Positions 1 through 11,752 of a stretch of DNA of 64,000 nt are shown here, piece after piece; position 1 is the first letter of the stretch; each line of letters begins with the position of its first letter. Both the position numbers and the translations under genes were made by a program. Source of the stretch: Quercus robur (lineage: Eukaryota; Streptophyta; Magnoliopsida; Fagales; Fagaceae). Location: the NCBI RefSeq assembly GCF_932294415.1, contig NC_065536.1, positions 33,414,354 through 33,478,353 on the forward strand. The letters are read 5' to 3'. The notes under the pieces are model-generated. The model saw only the letters and a program-made list of their open reading frames with translations. It was not told the DNA's origin and made no database searches.

Positions 1-348
1 ACACTTTTTCGTTGTTTCATATTTGTGATTCGAATGCCACCACCTCCTCCCCTATTATCTAACTAAAAGAAAAATAAATTATTAGTGAGATTAAATGAAG
101 TGACAGTAAAGGAATTAAAAACCAAAAAGAAATCTGCCATACTCAAAGATAATGTTGAATCGTTGATGAATTAGACCTTGAAGAGCTAGAGTTCATGCAA
201 TTCGACTCTTCATTCTTCAACAACTGGATCTCTAATATTCATAATTTGTGCTTTTCAAAAAAAAAAAAAAATTGCTATGATAAATTATTTACCAATTGTC
301 TAAAGGAGATTGCAATTATATCTACTTATTTTTCTAGTAATTTTCTTA
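1..348. other. AT-rich intergenic DNA, no gene seen
   Basis: No convincing coding region, RNA gene or repeat boundary is visible. The only open stretch of note, at about 195-386, is low-complexity and resembles no known family. Confidence 0.6.
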
Positions 349-957
349 GAGCATTGGCATTAGGTGTGCCAAATGCTAAATTTTAGCATTTAACACACCA
401 AACACCAAAAAAACTCATGTCTCATATGCTAAAAAGATTTAGCATTTCTATCCATACGCTTCTATTAGTAGAAGCATACAGACTTATGTGGTAAAAGGGA
501 AAAAAAAACATTTTTTTTTTAATTTATTTCTCTCTTCTCTTCTTCTTCTTCTTCTTCTTCTTCTTCTTCTTCTTCTTCTTCTTCTTCTTCTTCTTCTTCT
601 TCTTCCTTCTCTTTTTGTCTATTGCCCTCTCTCTCTCTCTCTCTCTCTCTTGTAGACAGTGCCCTGGAGAATGCAGTGATTGTGGGGGTGGTTGTTGATT
701 GGTGGCTGCTAATTGCGCGGTGGTTGTTGGTTCTTGGCTGGTGGCCACTGCCACTAGGTTGTGTTTTGTATATTGGCTGATTTTTGGGTTAATATTATTT
801 TAATGTGTTGTATATATTATTTTAATGTATTGAGTCAAAGAATAGACACACGTGATGTATGCTTATATGGTGTATTATAAAATAATGTGCTAAAATAATA
901 AAGTATGTTTTTTGATATGTTAAAATAACATGCTTTTACAGTTGATGGCTAATGTTG
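349..957. mobile_element. Non-autonomous DNA element (GAGCATT-type ends)
   Basis: The left end begins AGAGCATTGGCATTAGG. The right end, near 957, reads as a degenerate inverted copy of it, ending close to CTAATGTTGATGCT. The inner left part (AATGCTAAATTTTAGCA and onward) is shared in inverted orientation with about 39370-39510, so it is a dispersed family. The middle holds CTT and CT microsatellites and a GT/GG-rich stretch. No transposase is encoded. The exact edges and the target duplication are uncertain. Confidence 0.4.
541..650. repeat. (CTT)n and (CT)n microsatellites
   Basis: An uninterrupted CTT run covers about 541-605, followed by a CT run at about 627-650. A Lys/Arg-rich open frame on the minus strand here is a by-product of the repeat. 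Confidence 0.95.
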
Positions 958-1005
958 ATGCTGATTGTTGTTAGTGGACCAGATGGGGAGAGCTAGGAAG
1001 ATAAG

Positions 1006-1830
1006 AGCACTAACATTCGGGGATGCACATCAACCTCTATTTTACCATCTAGAAAGTTATTTTATCTATTATACCAACCTACTTAACAATAAACCTAATA
1101 TCCAAGTTTTTATTTTTACATCTAACCCATTAAAATAATATCAACTACACAATAAAATAATATTAAAAAAAACATTCTATCTCTCCAATTTGGTCTATTC
1201 CTTTTCTTTAAAAAAAAAAAAAATTGGTCTTTTCCCTTCTCTCCTTTGGCCATCAACAGCCACTGCCGAGCAACCTAATGCACCGCCCACCACGTACCAA
1301 CACCATCGAGCAACCTAATCACACCACCCACCACCAAAGCCATCGATTCAAACCCAAACCCAATACCCAATAAACATACATCAGTACAAACCCCAAACTC
1401 ATAACCAAACCAAAACATACAGGCACCACCACAATCATAACCACTTCTCAAATCTCAAACCAAATACCAAACCCATGGATAAGAAAAAAAGGAGGGAGCT
1501 TTGAGCGGAAAAATAAAAGAAAATAAGGTGGCAGCTATGGTGATTAGATCGGGTTTAGGATTTGGAAAGGAGATGAGATTTTGAGATAGAGGAATCTAAA
1601 GGAGGAAGAGTGCGAGCTCAAAGAGAACCACAACCGTGGAGGCTTGGTAAGTGGTAGAGCAAGCTTGAGCCTTGGTGGTCTACGAGCTTTGGCCCGAAGA
1701 GAATAGAGAGTTTGAGAGAGAGAGAAAGTGATAGAAAGTAGAGAGATGAGTTTTTTTTTTTTTTTTGAAAAGGAGATAGATGAATAAAATAATGAAAAAT
1801 AAGTTTACATCCCCACGTACAATAGGTTTT
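1006..1830. mobile_element. Non-autonomous DNA element, second member of the GAGCA-type group
   Basis: It starts AAGAGCACTAACATTCGGGG. Near 1800-1816 there is a degenerate inverted counterpart (TTACATCCCCACGTACAAT). The interior has an ACC/CCA-rich block (1250-1450) and a GA-rich block (1480-1740) with no coding potential. The sequence from about 1080 to 1150 resembles the right arm of the element at 16872-17752. Boundaries are approximate. Confidence 0.35.
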
Positions 1831-1934
1831 ATAAATAAGAATTGACTGCTCACGGATTTTTTAAAAAAATAACCAAATCCCTCAAATTATTTTATTAGTA
1901 AGGCAACGTTTCAAACTATTTTCATTTCTAACTT

Positions 1935-2490
1935 TGCAAGCCTAAAACGAGACTGTTGGGCTCAACCTCACATGGGCTCACAATTTATTTGTAAGGTGGG
2001 CTTCAAGATTTCCTACTTTGGGTCATTCTCGGCACAAAGACTCAAAATAGTGTTCCTCCCCTCTCTAAATGACTGTTTTCACTCCTTTTTTCTGAACCCC
2101 TTGATCCTCCCCAACTTCTGCTATTTATAGCTTAGGTTAGTGGGGAGATCATGATTACTACCATCGCTAGTGCAATTGAAGGTCCAATATCATCTGTTTT
2201 AAGTGGGTGTTTAGGTGAGAATGAGATGTAACAATTGTGGCCTTGGAACTTGGTTCCAATTCAGGCAAATCTGCTCGGTAATGATGTTCCCCGAGCATCC
2301 CACAATTTGCCCGGACAGGGTTTATATGATTGTTCGGGAGGTTCTATGCCGAGCGCAGCTCAGGATCTGAGGCCCAAAACTCGTTCTTTATGAAGGCAAT
2401 TTCAAGAAGGGTTTAGGGCGATGGGCCCGTTCCATTGGGCCTAAGCCCAGGGCCCATATGGGTCTTGGGATCTCGGTGCCGTACATTAGC
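1935..2490 (-). repeat. 3' LTR of the Tat-type element
   Basis: It matches 11753-12309 along its whole length at about 96 percent by eye. It begins TGCAAGCCTAAAACGAG on the + strand, the inverted end of the LTR. A TATTTATAG motif lies near 2122-2130 in both copies. Confidence 0.93.
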
Positions 2491-2497
2491 CCCCCCT
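2490..2497 (-). other. Polypurine tract of the Tat-type element
   Basis: On the minus strand a run AAGGGGGGGC sits directly inside the 3' LTR. This is the expected position for the plus-strand DNA primer. Confidence 0.75.
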
Positions 2498-2774
2498 TGA
2501 TTCATACCTAGTTGCCGGGAAGAATCAAGGAGCCAGTCGAGTCTTTTGGTCTTGGAAGTCCTATGGCCTGGGACTCATGCGGTTATGGCTTCTCATTAAT
2601 GCTCATCTCAAAAGACGCGCTGTTCCGCGGCGCTAGGTTTAGTTGTCATTATTGCTTGACGGTTCGTGAACCGAAGCGGCGTGCATGTCGGTTATCTTGG
2701 GCATCCGCATGGTCATTCGTGAATCGTGCCCATTTATTGCTTGATTGAACGTTCCTTTGCCCCTTTTCTGATCC

Positions 2775-2782
2775 TATAAATA
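2775..2782 (+). promoter_or_regulatory. TATA box for the antisense gene of the Tat-type element
   Basis: TATAAATA lies on the + strand about 200 bases before the first plausible start codon of the antisense gene. The sequence between is pyrimidine-rich, like a plant 5' leader. This suggests the gene had its own promoter inside the element. That is inference. Confidence 0.45.
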
Positions 2783-2978
2783 GCCTTCCTCAGAACATTC
2801 TTTCACTTTTTTTTCACCTCTAATCCTTCGAGCTTACTCTCTGTCGACCAACTCTTTATGCGCTTACTTACCTGCCCAGAGTTCTTTCCTCCCTTAGAAC
2901 CCAAAGTAGGTCCTTTTCCCCTTCCTATTCCTTCAGCTTATTTCTTCAAGTTCCCTTTCATAGCATTTAGCGTCACAG

Positions 2979-5292
2979 ATGGGCTACTCTCATCTCTTGG
3001 AGGCCCCGGCTACCATGGCCACTTTTAGGCGCAAGTTTAATATTCCCGATGACGTGGAAGTGGCTTACTGCCACGAGAGTGAAATCGCTCTCCACCGAGG
3101 ACTAGGCACGACCTTTTTTCCTTTAATGTAAATTCTAGAGGGTGGGGTTAGATTCCCTGTGGATCCCCTTTTAGCAGATACACTTAGGTACTACGGACTA
3201 TGTCCCGACCAGCTTCCCCCCAACTTTTACCAGGTAGTTAGCTGCGTCAGTAGGTTGAACCACACCTTTGATTTACAGTTAAATTACCATGATATTAACC
3301 ATATGTATAGCCTCTGTGGGAACAAAGCTACCAATTATTACCTAAAAACAAGAGATAATCGGGTATGGCTAATATCTTGCCTACCTGATTCGAATAGGAA
3401 CTCCACCGAGGAGTTTGTTCGGATGCGCGGCAACTGGTTTGCCGAAGATGTCCCTTGCCCTCTTTCACGGCGTGAAGTGGATTCGTACCAATCCCTTGAT
3501 CTAACTGTTTTTCCTCCCTTTTTTTCCTTTTCTTTCCTATTTATTGAAGTAGATCTTCATCATCGGATATTGATATAACACTTGTTCTTTTGCAGACGGT
3601 AAAGTGTTCGTTCCGGACATCAGAACCGTCCATGTGAAAAACCTGAACTTCGTCCTTCGTTCCGAGATATTCGTGCATTGGGACGGACAGCTCCGGGCTT
3701 CGCACCTGATCCTCGGAGTAGAGCCAGTTTACTCTACCTAGCAGACCTTTAAGCAGGCATTGTTAGTTTATAGTCCCCTGCTGTCATATATTGACGTTCG
3801 GTTCACGAACTTTTTGCCGCCGAAGCTTACAACCAGGGAGGCGAGGGAGTTCGGAAGACGCTACACTTGCTCGAACGAGTTAGCTCCTTTGCGGACGAGT
3901 CCGCGGAACGTGTGTCTTGGCGTCTTAAAGAGTTAGCTCACAAGGCAATTCAACAAGAGGACCCTGTTCAAGAGAAAGCATAGCCCGAGAACCCAGCTGC
4001 GGACCCTGAGCAACCAGCGGTTGAAGCAACTGCCTTGTCGGCTAAAGATACCTAACCCAGCGGAAACATGGTTTCAAGGAAGGTTATGACTATTGATCGC
4101 TTTGTGCCTGGTGCATGGCAACCCAACTAGCCCCCACCTTCTCAGGGTCAGAGCCAAGTGCCTCCCCCTCCACCCTCTTCTCAAGCTGGATGAGCTCGTA
4201 AGAAACAGAAGGTCGCCGATCAACCATCCACGGATTCGAGAGATGCTGCCATCCAGACTCCTCCCTAGCCAACAGGGGGGATCGTTATCCGCGAGCCGCA
4301 GACCCAGGTCGGTCCGGGGGTTGCGTCCTCCTCCCAAGCGGCTCCAGCGTGGAAGCCCAAGTTGTTGTTGAACGGCAAGCCTTTGCCTTCGACCACCTGT
4401 GTGCGGCTGTGGGAGAAAGGCGAGGGTGGTCGTATTGCCCAGACCCTGGCCGAGGGTCTTCTTCTTCCAGACGACGTGCATGCCTTCGAGGAGGGGTCCG
4501 AGGAGTCCGTGGGGTGCCGGTTAGAGTGGCACGCTATTGCAGTAACTCCTTAGTTGTCTATTCCTTTCCATACATTTACTTCTACTTCCGTACTAACTTT
4601 TGTGGTTGCCAGGCTGCTCAACTGGCTCACATACTAGCTGGCCGTACACGGGATCTTGCCAAGGAGGTCGACCGTGAGAAGGGGGCGCGAGAGTCAGCTG
4701 CCAAAACAGCAAAGGAAAACTAAGGGCAGCTGAATCGGTCGAGAAGAAGGCCGCTGCTGCGGAGAAAAATAGAGTGCTGGCGGAGAAGAGATGTGCTGAA
4801 ATTTTGGCTAAGCAGAATGAAACGGACGTGAAGCTAGCTGAAGCCATTAGCCTCAACACCTCTCAAGCGGAGGAGCTAACCGACCTAAGGGCAGCCCTGG
4901 AGGCCTGCGAGCAAAAGTGGTACAACGAGGGATTCGTTGATGCCGAGCAATCTGCAGAACCGGTAGTAGCCTAGGCTCGAAAGCTGGGTTTTGAGGCCAG
5001 GTGGTTTGCCGCTCTTCAAGCTCTGGGAGTTCCTGAGGATTCCCCTCTAAGAGACCCCGGCCAAATTCCTTTCTCGAGCCCCGTTACTGCTGTACAGGAT
5101 CCACCGGCTGCTGCTGAGGAGGAAGAAACGGTAAGCATGAGGGAGCTGGTTGAACAGATCGATGCTCATGTCGAGCTAGATGAGATGGAGGCCACTAGCA
5201 TGCCAACTGTACAGGACATTCTCGGCGAAGACCCGCATTACCCCTTGACCGTCCAGCAAGAAGTGACAGATCCAACCCGGCCCTCCAGCTGA
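2979..5292 (+). pseudogene. Antisense gene (aORF) of the Tat-type element
   Basis: This coding region runs opposite to gag-pol between the tandem array and the 3' LTR. Readable blocks lie at about 2979-3480, 3597-4550 and 4612-5292. Intron-like stretches between them start at GT-type and end at T-rich AG-type sites, and spliced antisense genes are known in this group. The first block has a conserved-looking segment (GLCPDQLPPNFYQVV, FMRMRG-like WFAEDVPCP). The last block is rich in Ala, Glu and Lys with heptad spacing, so it is a predicted coiled coil. An acidic tail follows. I do not know its function. Family members are usually annotated as uncharacterised or transposon-like proteins. It is treated as a fossil with a few breaks. 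Confidence 0.6.
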
Positions 5293-5646
5293 TTATTTGC
5301 AGTCCAGTTTTTTTGTGCTTTCACTTATCTTTATAGCATTTTTAATTTATTTTTTCAATGGTATATTTGCCTACGTCACCGGGTTGTGGTGAACGAACAA
5401 TCTGCTTATTTCACGGGGACGACCCGAAAACAATTGCCGAGTTTTGGTGACGAGATATTAATTCTGCTTTTTGACTTTGCTTTCAACTTGTTGAATGATT
5501 CTCTATTTATTTGCGTGTTTGCTTAGATTATGTTAGCGGTTTCTTATACTGTAGTAAGTCCGGCCAAGAGTCGTCTAAAACCTGTTGCGCGGTGCTTTGG
5601 ATAATCCAAGAATGAATTTGCAATTAGTGTTTGTAAAGGGGTTAAG
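5293..5646. other. Non-coding spacer within the Tat-type element
   Basis: This AT-rich stretch lies between the antisense gene and the 75-bp array. Motifs related to the array (CGAG, GGTGA, AACGA) recur here, so decayed array units may extend into it. No gene is seen. Confidence 0.5.
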
Positions 5647-6150
5647 GTTTCTACTTGCTCGGCGATTTGGTCGAACCGAGGACAAGGTTTCTGTCCTTAG
5701 AAAATTTTTTTGGGACGATAAGGTTTACGCTTGGTCGGTGATTGTGATCGAACCGAGGACGAGGCTTCTGTCCTTAGAATTTTTTTGTAACGATAAGGTT
5801 TCCGCCTGCTCGGTGATTGTGATCGAACCGAGGACGAGGCTTCTGTCCTTAGAATTTTTTTGTAACGATAAGGTTTCTGCCTGGTCGGTAATTGTGATCG
5901 AACCGAGGACGAGGCTTCTCTCCTTAGAATTTCTTTGTAACGATATGGTTTCCGCCTGGTCGGTGATTGTGATCGAACCGAGGACGAGGCTTCTGTCCTT
6001 GGAATTTTTTTGTAACGATAAGGTTTCCGCCTGGTCGGTGATTTTGATCGAACCGAGGACGAGGCTTCTGTCCTTAGAATTTTTTTGTAATGATAAGGTT
6101 TCCGTCTGCTCGGTGATTTTGATCGAACCGAGGATGAGGCTTCTGTCCTT
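5647..6150. repeat. 75-bp tandem array inside the Tat-type element
   Basis: About seven units occur. The core GATCGAACCGAGGAC ends at 5760, 5835, 5910, 5985, 6060 and 6135, an exact 75-bp spacing, with a diverged first unit ending near 5683. Because 75 is divisible by three, several frames stay open on both strands through the array. Those open frames are not genes. Tandem arrays in the 3' untranslated part of Tat-group elements are known and can seed satellites. Confidence 0.95.
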
Positions 6151-6284
6151 AAAATTTTTTTTGTACAAAACATGCAATTCTCTTAATGTGCAATGACGGG
6201 ATCGAAAACAGCTTAGACAAGTAACATCATTCTCTTGACTTTAACGAAGTACAAAGTTTTGACTTACATTTACTATATGGATGG

Positions 6285-8150
6285 TCACGGGTAGAACTTC
6301 TTTAAATTGTGAGCATTCCATGGCTGAGGGAGCGGCCTCTCGTCAAGATCTTCCAGGTAGTAAGCCCCCGCGCCAGCGATGGCGGTAATCCTGTACGGCC
6401 CTTCCCATGTTTGAGCAAGCTTCCCGGCAGCTACATCTCGCATGTTTCCCACGACCCTCCTTAGAACCAAATCCCCGGCGCTGAATTCCCTCCCCTTTAC
6501 ATCTTGGTTATATCTCTGGGACAGTTTCTGCTGGTACTCTGCGAGCCGTATGGTTGCGGCCTCCCGGCATTCTTCTAACCAGTCCAAGCGCTCCATCATC
6601 AGGTCGGCGTTCTGGGCAAGGTCAAATCCTGTGACCCGTGCACTGCACAAGCTCACCTCGGTTGGTATCACGGCCTCCGCCCCATATGTCAAAGAGAAAG
6701 GGGTCTCACTCGTGGATCTTCTGGGAGTCGTACGGTAAGCCCATAAAACGTTAGGCAGCTCTTCAAACCATCTTCCCTTTACCCCGTCCAACCTCCTCTT
6801 CAACCCGTTCAAAATTGTCTTGTTCACTACCTCAACTTGGCCGTTGCTTTGAGGGTATGCCGGGGTTGAGTACTTGTTCTTAATACCGAGATCGCTGCAG
6901 AAGGCTCGGAAAGCTTTGCTATTGAACTGTAGCCCATTGTTTGACACTAGTGGGTTCGGTACCCCAAACCTTGTGACTATGTTTTTCCACACAAACGTTT
7001 TCACGTCGATATCCCGAATGTTGGCCAAGGCCTCGGCATCAGCCCACTTCGTGAAGTAATCCTCAGCCACTAATACAAAACGGCGGTTACCTGTTGCTCG
7101 GGGAAACGGGCTGAGGATGTCTAGCCCCCATTGTGCGAACGGCCATGGGTTGCTGACGGGGTTTAGACGTCCTGCCGGCTGGTGGATCAGAGGGGCGTGC
7201 TTTTGGCATTGTTCACACCTCCTGACGTATTCCGCGGCATCCTTATGCATCTGTGGCCACCAAAACCCCTGGGTCATGGCCCTGTGTGCTAGAGACCGTC
7301 CTCCGACATGGCCACCACATACTCCATCATACAGCTTGGTCAGAAGTTCGTTCATTTTCTCAGGATGTAGGCATAAAAGGTAAGGGCCTGCGAAAGACCT
7401 CCGGTACAACTTGCGATCTGCCGACAGCCAGTACCAGGAAGCCACTCGACGAATCTTTTTGGCCTCCTTTTCATCGTTCGGAACTTTATCCTCGGCTATG
7501 AAGTCTATGATCGGGTTCATCCAACACGGATTTGCCATTGACATCATGGCAACTTCAACCCCAGCCAGGTTATCATCACTTTTCACCTCGATGCTTGGCT
7601 CCCTTATAAGCTCTATCTTGACCAGCCGAGGTATGTTCTCGGTAGAGGATGAAGCCAACGTGGCCAGCGAGTCTGCATGTCTGTTTTGTGCCTGACCTAC
7701 CTGGGCTACCTTTACTGTCCCGAACCGGCCAATAATTTGCTTGGCTGCACTTAGATAGGCTTTCATCCGAGAGTCCCGAGCTTCGAAGCTTCCCAAGATT
7801 TGATAAACGACTAGCCGAGAGTCCGAATAAATCTCAACATCTTTCGCGCCTAAACACAATACGACCCTCAACCTGGCCAGGAAGGCCTCATACTCGGCTT
7901 CGTTGTTTGAGGTTTTGAATTCTAATCTGAAGGAGTGTTCTAATCGTATGCCCTCCGAGGTGATTATGACAATACCAGCTCCGGCCCCCATAGCATTCGA
8001 AGCGCCGTCTACAAACACTTTCCACGGACGACGCTCCGCATTACATATTATCTTCCCGTCGCTCTTGGGGGTGAATTCTGCAATAAAGTCAGCAAGAACC
8101 TGTCCCTTTACTGAGCTTCGCGGTCGGTACCTTATGTTGAACGAACCCAA
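6285..8150 (-). pseudogene. Second RNase H and integrase part of Tat-type pol
   Basis: The first part (about residues 30-175) is an RNase H domain with the start VFVDGASN and the later segment NNEAEYEAF. This is the extra RNase H typical of Tat elements. A zinc-binding-like region follows (CEQCQKH near residue 315), then an integrase core (GLDILSPFP, YPQSNGQVE) and a chromatin-end-type C-terminal region with WEGPYRI. The reading frame is long. It belongs to the fossil element at 1935-12309. Confidence 0.9.
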
Positions 8151-8171
8151 ACAAGTTCCCCATTTGGCTAT

Positions 8172-9293
8172 TCAGCTCATGAAGTCCGATCTCTTTAGCA
8201 ACGACTGCAGGGGATACTCGGTGAGGATGAATACCGTATGAACCCGAAAGTAATGCGGCAACTTCCTCGTGGCGTGCACTAGTGCCAAAACTAGCTTCTC
8301 AAGGGGCAGGTATCTCGTCTCGGCATCTACTAAGGTTTTGCTTATGTAATACACTGGCTGCTGTACTCCTTGGTCCTTTAGTAACACAGCACTCACGGCA
8401 TGGTCAGACACTAAGAGGTACATAAACAAATCCTCCTCGGATTCTGGGGCTTTTAACATGGGTGCTTTTGCCAAGTACTCCTTCAGTTCTCGAAAGGCCT
8501 TGTCGCATTCCTCGTCCCAATGAAACCCCTTCCACTTCTTCAGAAGCTGATAAAACGGTCTGCAGCGATCCGTGAATTTGGAGATGAATCGGTTTAGGGC
8601 GGCTAACATCCCGGTTAGCACCTGTACTTCCTTCGGATTGCTCGGCGGTATGAGGCGATTCACGGCGTTTATCTGGTTGGGATTGGCTTCTATCCCCCGA
8701 GTAGAAATCAGATAACCCAAGAACTTTCCAGCCCCCACATCGAAAGTACACTTCTCGGCGTTCAAGCGCAGCTTGTGCTTCCGGAGTATCTCAAATACTC
8801 CCCGGAGGTCTTCCGTGTGTTGCGACTCCTATTTGCTCTTTAACACCATGTCATCAATGTATACTTCCACCATGCACCCAATTTTCTCTCGGAACATCCT
8901 CGTCATCATCCGCTGGTATGTGGCACCGGCGTTCTTCAACCCAAACGACATGACTTCGTAGTGATAGTTAGCACTCGGGGAAATAAATGCTGTCTTTTCT
9001 CGGTCCTCGGGAGCCAAGGCAATCTGGTGGTACCCCTGGAAAGCATCCAAGAAGCTCATCCTCGGGTGCCCATACGTGGCGTCTACTAGTTGGTCAATCT
9101 TGGGCATTGGGAACGGATCCTTGGGGCATGCCCTATTCAAGTCTGTGAAATCCACACAAACTCTCCATTTACCATTCTTTTTCTTCACTACCACCGTATT
9201 TGCCAACCACCTCGGGAAGAATATTTCCGTTATCGCCCCTGCTTCCTTCAGCCTATGGACTTCCAAGTTCACCGCGTCAGCATGCTCCTTCAA
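8172..9293 (-). pseudogene. Reverse transcriptase and first RNase H part of Tat-type pol
   Basis: Recognisable motifs are KKNGKWRVCVDFTDLN, FLDAFQGYHQI and the YIDDMV polymerase signature. They are followed by the connection and RNase H segment (SDHAVSAVLL, PVYYISK, LEKLVLALV). The order and spacing fit Ty3/Gypsy pol. It is part of the fossil element at 1935-12309. Confidence 0.88.
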
Positions 9294-9563
9294 TGATCTC
9301 CTCGGTTTCTACTTTTTCGGGGGGAATGATGGGTCCACATTAAGCTTGTGGACAATGAACTTGGGATCTACGCCGGGCACTTCGTACGGACTCCAAGCAA
9401 AAACATCCACGTTCTGTAAAAGAAACAACAACATTTCTGCCTTTTCTTGGTTGTTCATGCTCATGCCTATTTAGAAATACATGTCTTTGTCCGGAAAAAT
9501 TCTGACCTTCAAAACATCCTCGGCAACATCCGCCCTCGTTTCCCCTCGGGGCTTCTGTGATTG

Positions 9564-10268
9564 CTATAAAGGCTCTTTTTCGATCTCTTCCACTTGTCCG
9601 AGCTGTTCGTTCTTCCATCTGACCGCGGCGACCAGACACTGCCTAGCCACTTGTTGGTTTCCTCGCACCTCGGCGACTCCATACTCGGTGGGAAATTTCA
9701 CTTTCACGTGCAGGGTGGACGGAACGGCCTTCATTGCGTGGATCCACGGCCTTCCTAGGATTGCAGTGTATGGTGAGAATGACCGGACTACTATGAAGGT
9801 CACTATTACTTCCATGCCTTCCATGTCCATCGAGAGAGAAATTTGCCCTTCGGGAACCACGACCCTTTCGTCAAACGAGACCAATGGCGAGTCATACTTC
9901 GCCAAATCCTGACTCTTCAATCCGAGCCCTTCGAACAAGTTCGGGTACATCACGTCGGCTCCACTTCCTTGGTCTATCATCACTCTTTTTTCCAAGAACC
10001 CGCTTATCCGAGCTGTTACTACCAACGCATCATCATGAGGTTGGATCGTCCCTTGTAAGTTTTCTTCGCCAAAAGAGATGGTTAACCAACCAACTTTCAT
10101 CCTCTTCTCGGGTGATTCTCCTTCTGTGCAAGCCACTGTCATTACCCCTTTAGTTGCTGCCGTACCTCTCGGGGCAGTGTGGATGACTTCGATCACCCCC
10201 AGCGGTGGTGGGAGGGGATTCCTTCTCTGCTGAACACCCTGGCCGGAATTTTGGTCAACGGAGTCCAC
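9564..10268 (-). pseudogene. Protease part of the Tat-type element
   Basis: The region carries an aspartic-protease-like segment (MIDQGSGADVMYP) and the downstream FIVVRSFSPYTAILGRPWIH block. That block is typical of the gag-pol junction of plant Tat elements. The matching region of the neighbouring older element is 13734-14363. Confidence 0.82.
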
Positions 10269-10331
10269 TACAAACTCTTTCAGATACTCTGCTTTTAATA
10301 ACTGCCCGAGATGATCTTTCAGTACCCGACA

Positions 10332-11237
10332 CTACTTGGTGGTGTGCCCTTTGTCCCTATGGTATGTGCAATACAAGTTTTGGTTCCTCCGAGATGGGTC
10401 ACCCCCCATTTTGTTCGGCCACTTGAAGAATGATTCGTTCTTAATCCGATCTAAAATTTTGTGCACAGGTTCTTTGAACGCCACATTAACTCCCTCAATT
10501 TGCGCCTCTGGTTCTTGCATCCTGAAATCTTTTTTCGGTCTTGCTGGGATAAAACCCTGCCGAGATCTCTCGAGTAACGGGGCTTTCCCCTTATTTTGTA
10601 GCCGATCATCTTCCAGGCATTTATACTCCTCAATGCGCCTCATAAGCTGCCTCAAATCCTCGGGAGGTCTTTTCGTCAACGATTCCCGTAATTCAGAATC
10701 TTCAGGGAGCCCCATCCTGAAGGTGCTTGCCGCTATCTTCTCATTTCCTCCACCGATCTCGTTGTAGAGTTCCCAGTACCGACTGGCATAACTCCGAAGG
10801 GTTTCACCGACCCTCATCTTTATGGAAAGTAGCGCTTCCACCGGCTGCGGCACTCGGCTGCATGTCACGAATTTACTGCCGAATTCTTGAATTAGCTCGG
10901 CAAAACTACGAATGGAGCCTTTTCGTAACCCGTTGAACCATCTCAGGGCCGTGGAACCGAGACTGGAGGGGAATACTTTACACATTAAGGCATCATTGTG
11001 TGCATGCAAGGACATCATGTGGATATAATGACTGACATGCTCCACAGGGTCCGTCTTCCCGTCGTAGGAATTGAATGGCAGTCTTGTAAATCTACTCAGT
11101 ATAGGGGCCCGTTCAATTTCATCTGAGAATGTTGACCAAGCAGCCCTTTGTAAGGCTCGGCTCATGGCGTCCATGGCAGCACTGTGGGGTCGCCGTTCCT
11201 CTGGCGAATCAGACCCTCGGTCCTCGTATCCATGCAA
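10332..11237 (-). pseudogene. Gag part of the Tat-type element
   Basis: It contains the plant retrotransposon Gag core (FNSYDGKTDPVEHVSHY, ALRWFNGL, SFAELIQEF, SLLSIKMRVGETLRSY, RIEEYKCLEDD). Basic, Arg-rich sequence continues towards 11720 and is probably the Gag N-terminal region. A related Gag lies at 14433-15683. Confidence 0.85.
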
Positions 11238-11729
11238 ACGCGAACGGTTCCGGCAGTGACGTGTCTCTCAGGAATGTGAGTGATTCCTACGCCGGTGCGA
11301 TTCTTGAGAGGGTGATTGGTTTTGGAATCGTCGTGTACCGGATTGGCTAGAGATCTCTTCGCCCCGATCTCCCGTGCCATCATTTCTCCTTTGTCGGTGG
11401 TGGCGGTCCCTTTCTTGGCGTCGACCCCTTGCTTCCAGTTCTAGATCCATCACCAGTCTGCGCAACCGCTCCAGCTCTCGGTCTCTGTCATCATACTACC
11501 TGTGTCCCGAGACACCCAACACTGTTCGGCGGGTCTGATCCGACCCTTCTCCCAGGCCAGACTCTTCATCTCCTCGCAGGCGCTCCCTATCCTCGCGCCT
11601 TTTCTGTCTTCTTTCCCGCCATGTGGACCCCCAAGAAGATCCCACGGAACCACTCTCGGCACGCCCTCCCGAATGTCGTTCGGACATTTCCCTTATTTGA
11701 GTCTCAGTCGAACCACAGCTTTGTAGGAG

Positions 11730-11752
11730 AGCCCCACGGTGGGCGCTAATTG
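11730..11752 (-). other. Primer-binding-site-like leader of the Tat-type element
   Basis: Directly inside the 5' LTR the minus strand reads AGCGCCCACCGTGGGGC. It lies where the tRNA primer site belongs. I could not assign the tRNA with certainty. Confidence 0.5.

Noticed and set aside
524-754. Minus-strand frame ending in a Lys-rich tail
   Set aside because: It is produced by the CTT/CT microsatellites inside a MITE-like element.
2512-2748. Plus-strand frame next to the 3' LTR
   Set aside because: It lies upstream of the TATA box of the antisense gene and resembles no protein, so it is likely untranslated element sequence.
4074-4481. Minus-strand frame of 135 codons
   Set aside because: It is a shadow of the + strand antisense gene of the Tat-type element.
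5585-6196. Open frames of 150-200 codons on both strands with repeated peptides
   Set aside because: They arise because the 75-bp tandem unit is divisible by three, so all frames without a stop in one unit stay open. The spacing also superficially resembles a CRISPR array, but the units are contiguous with no unique spacers.
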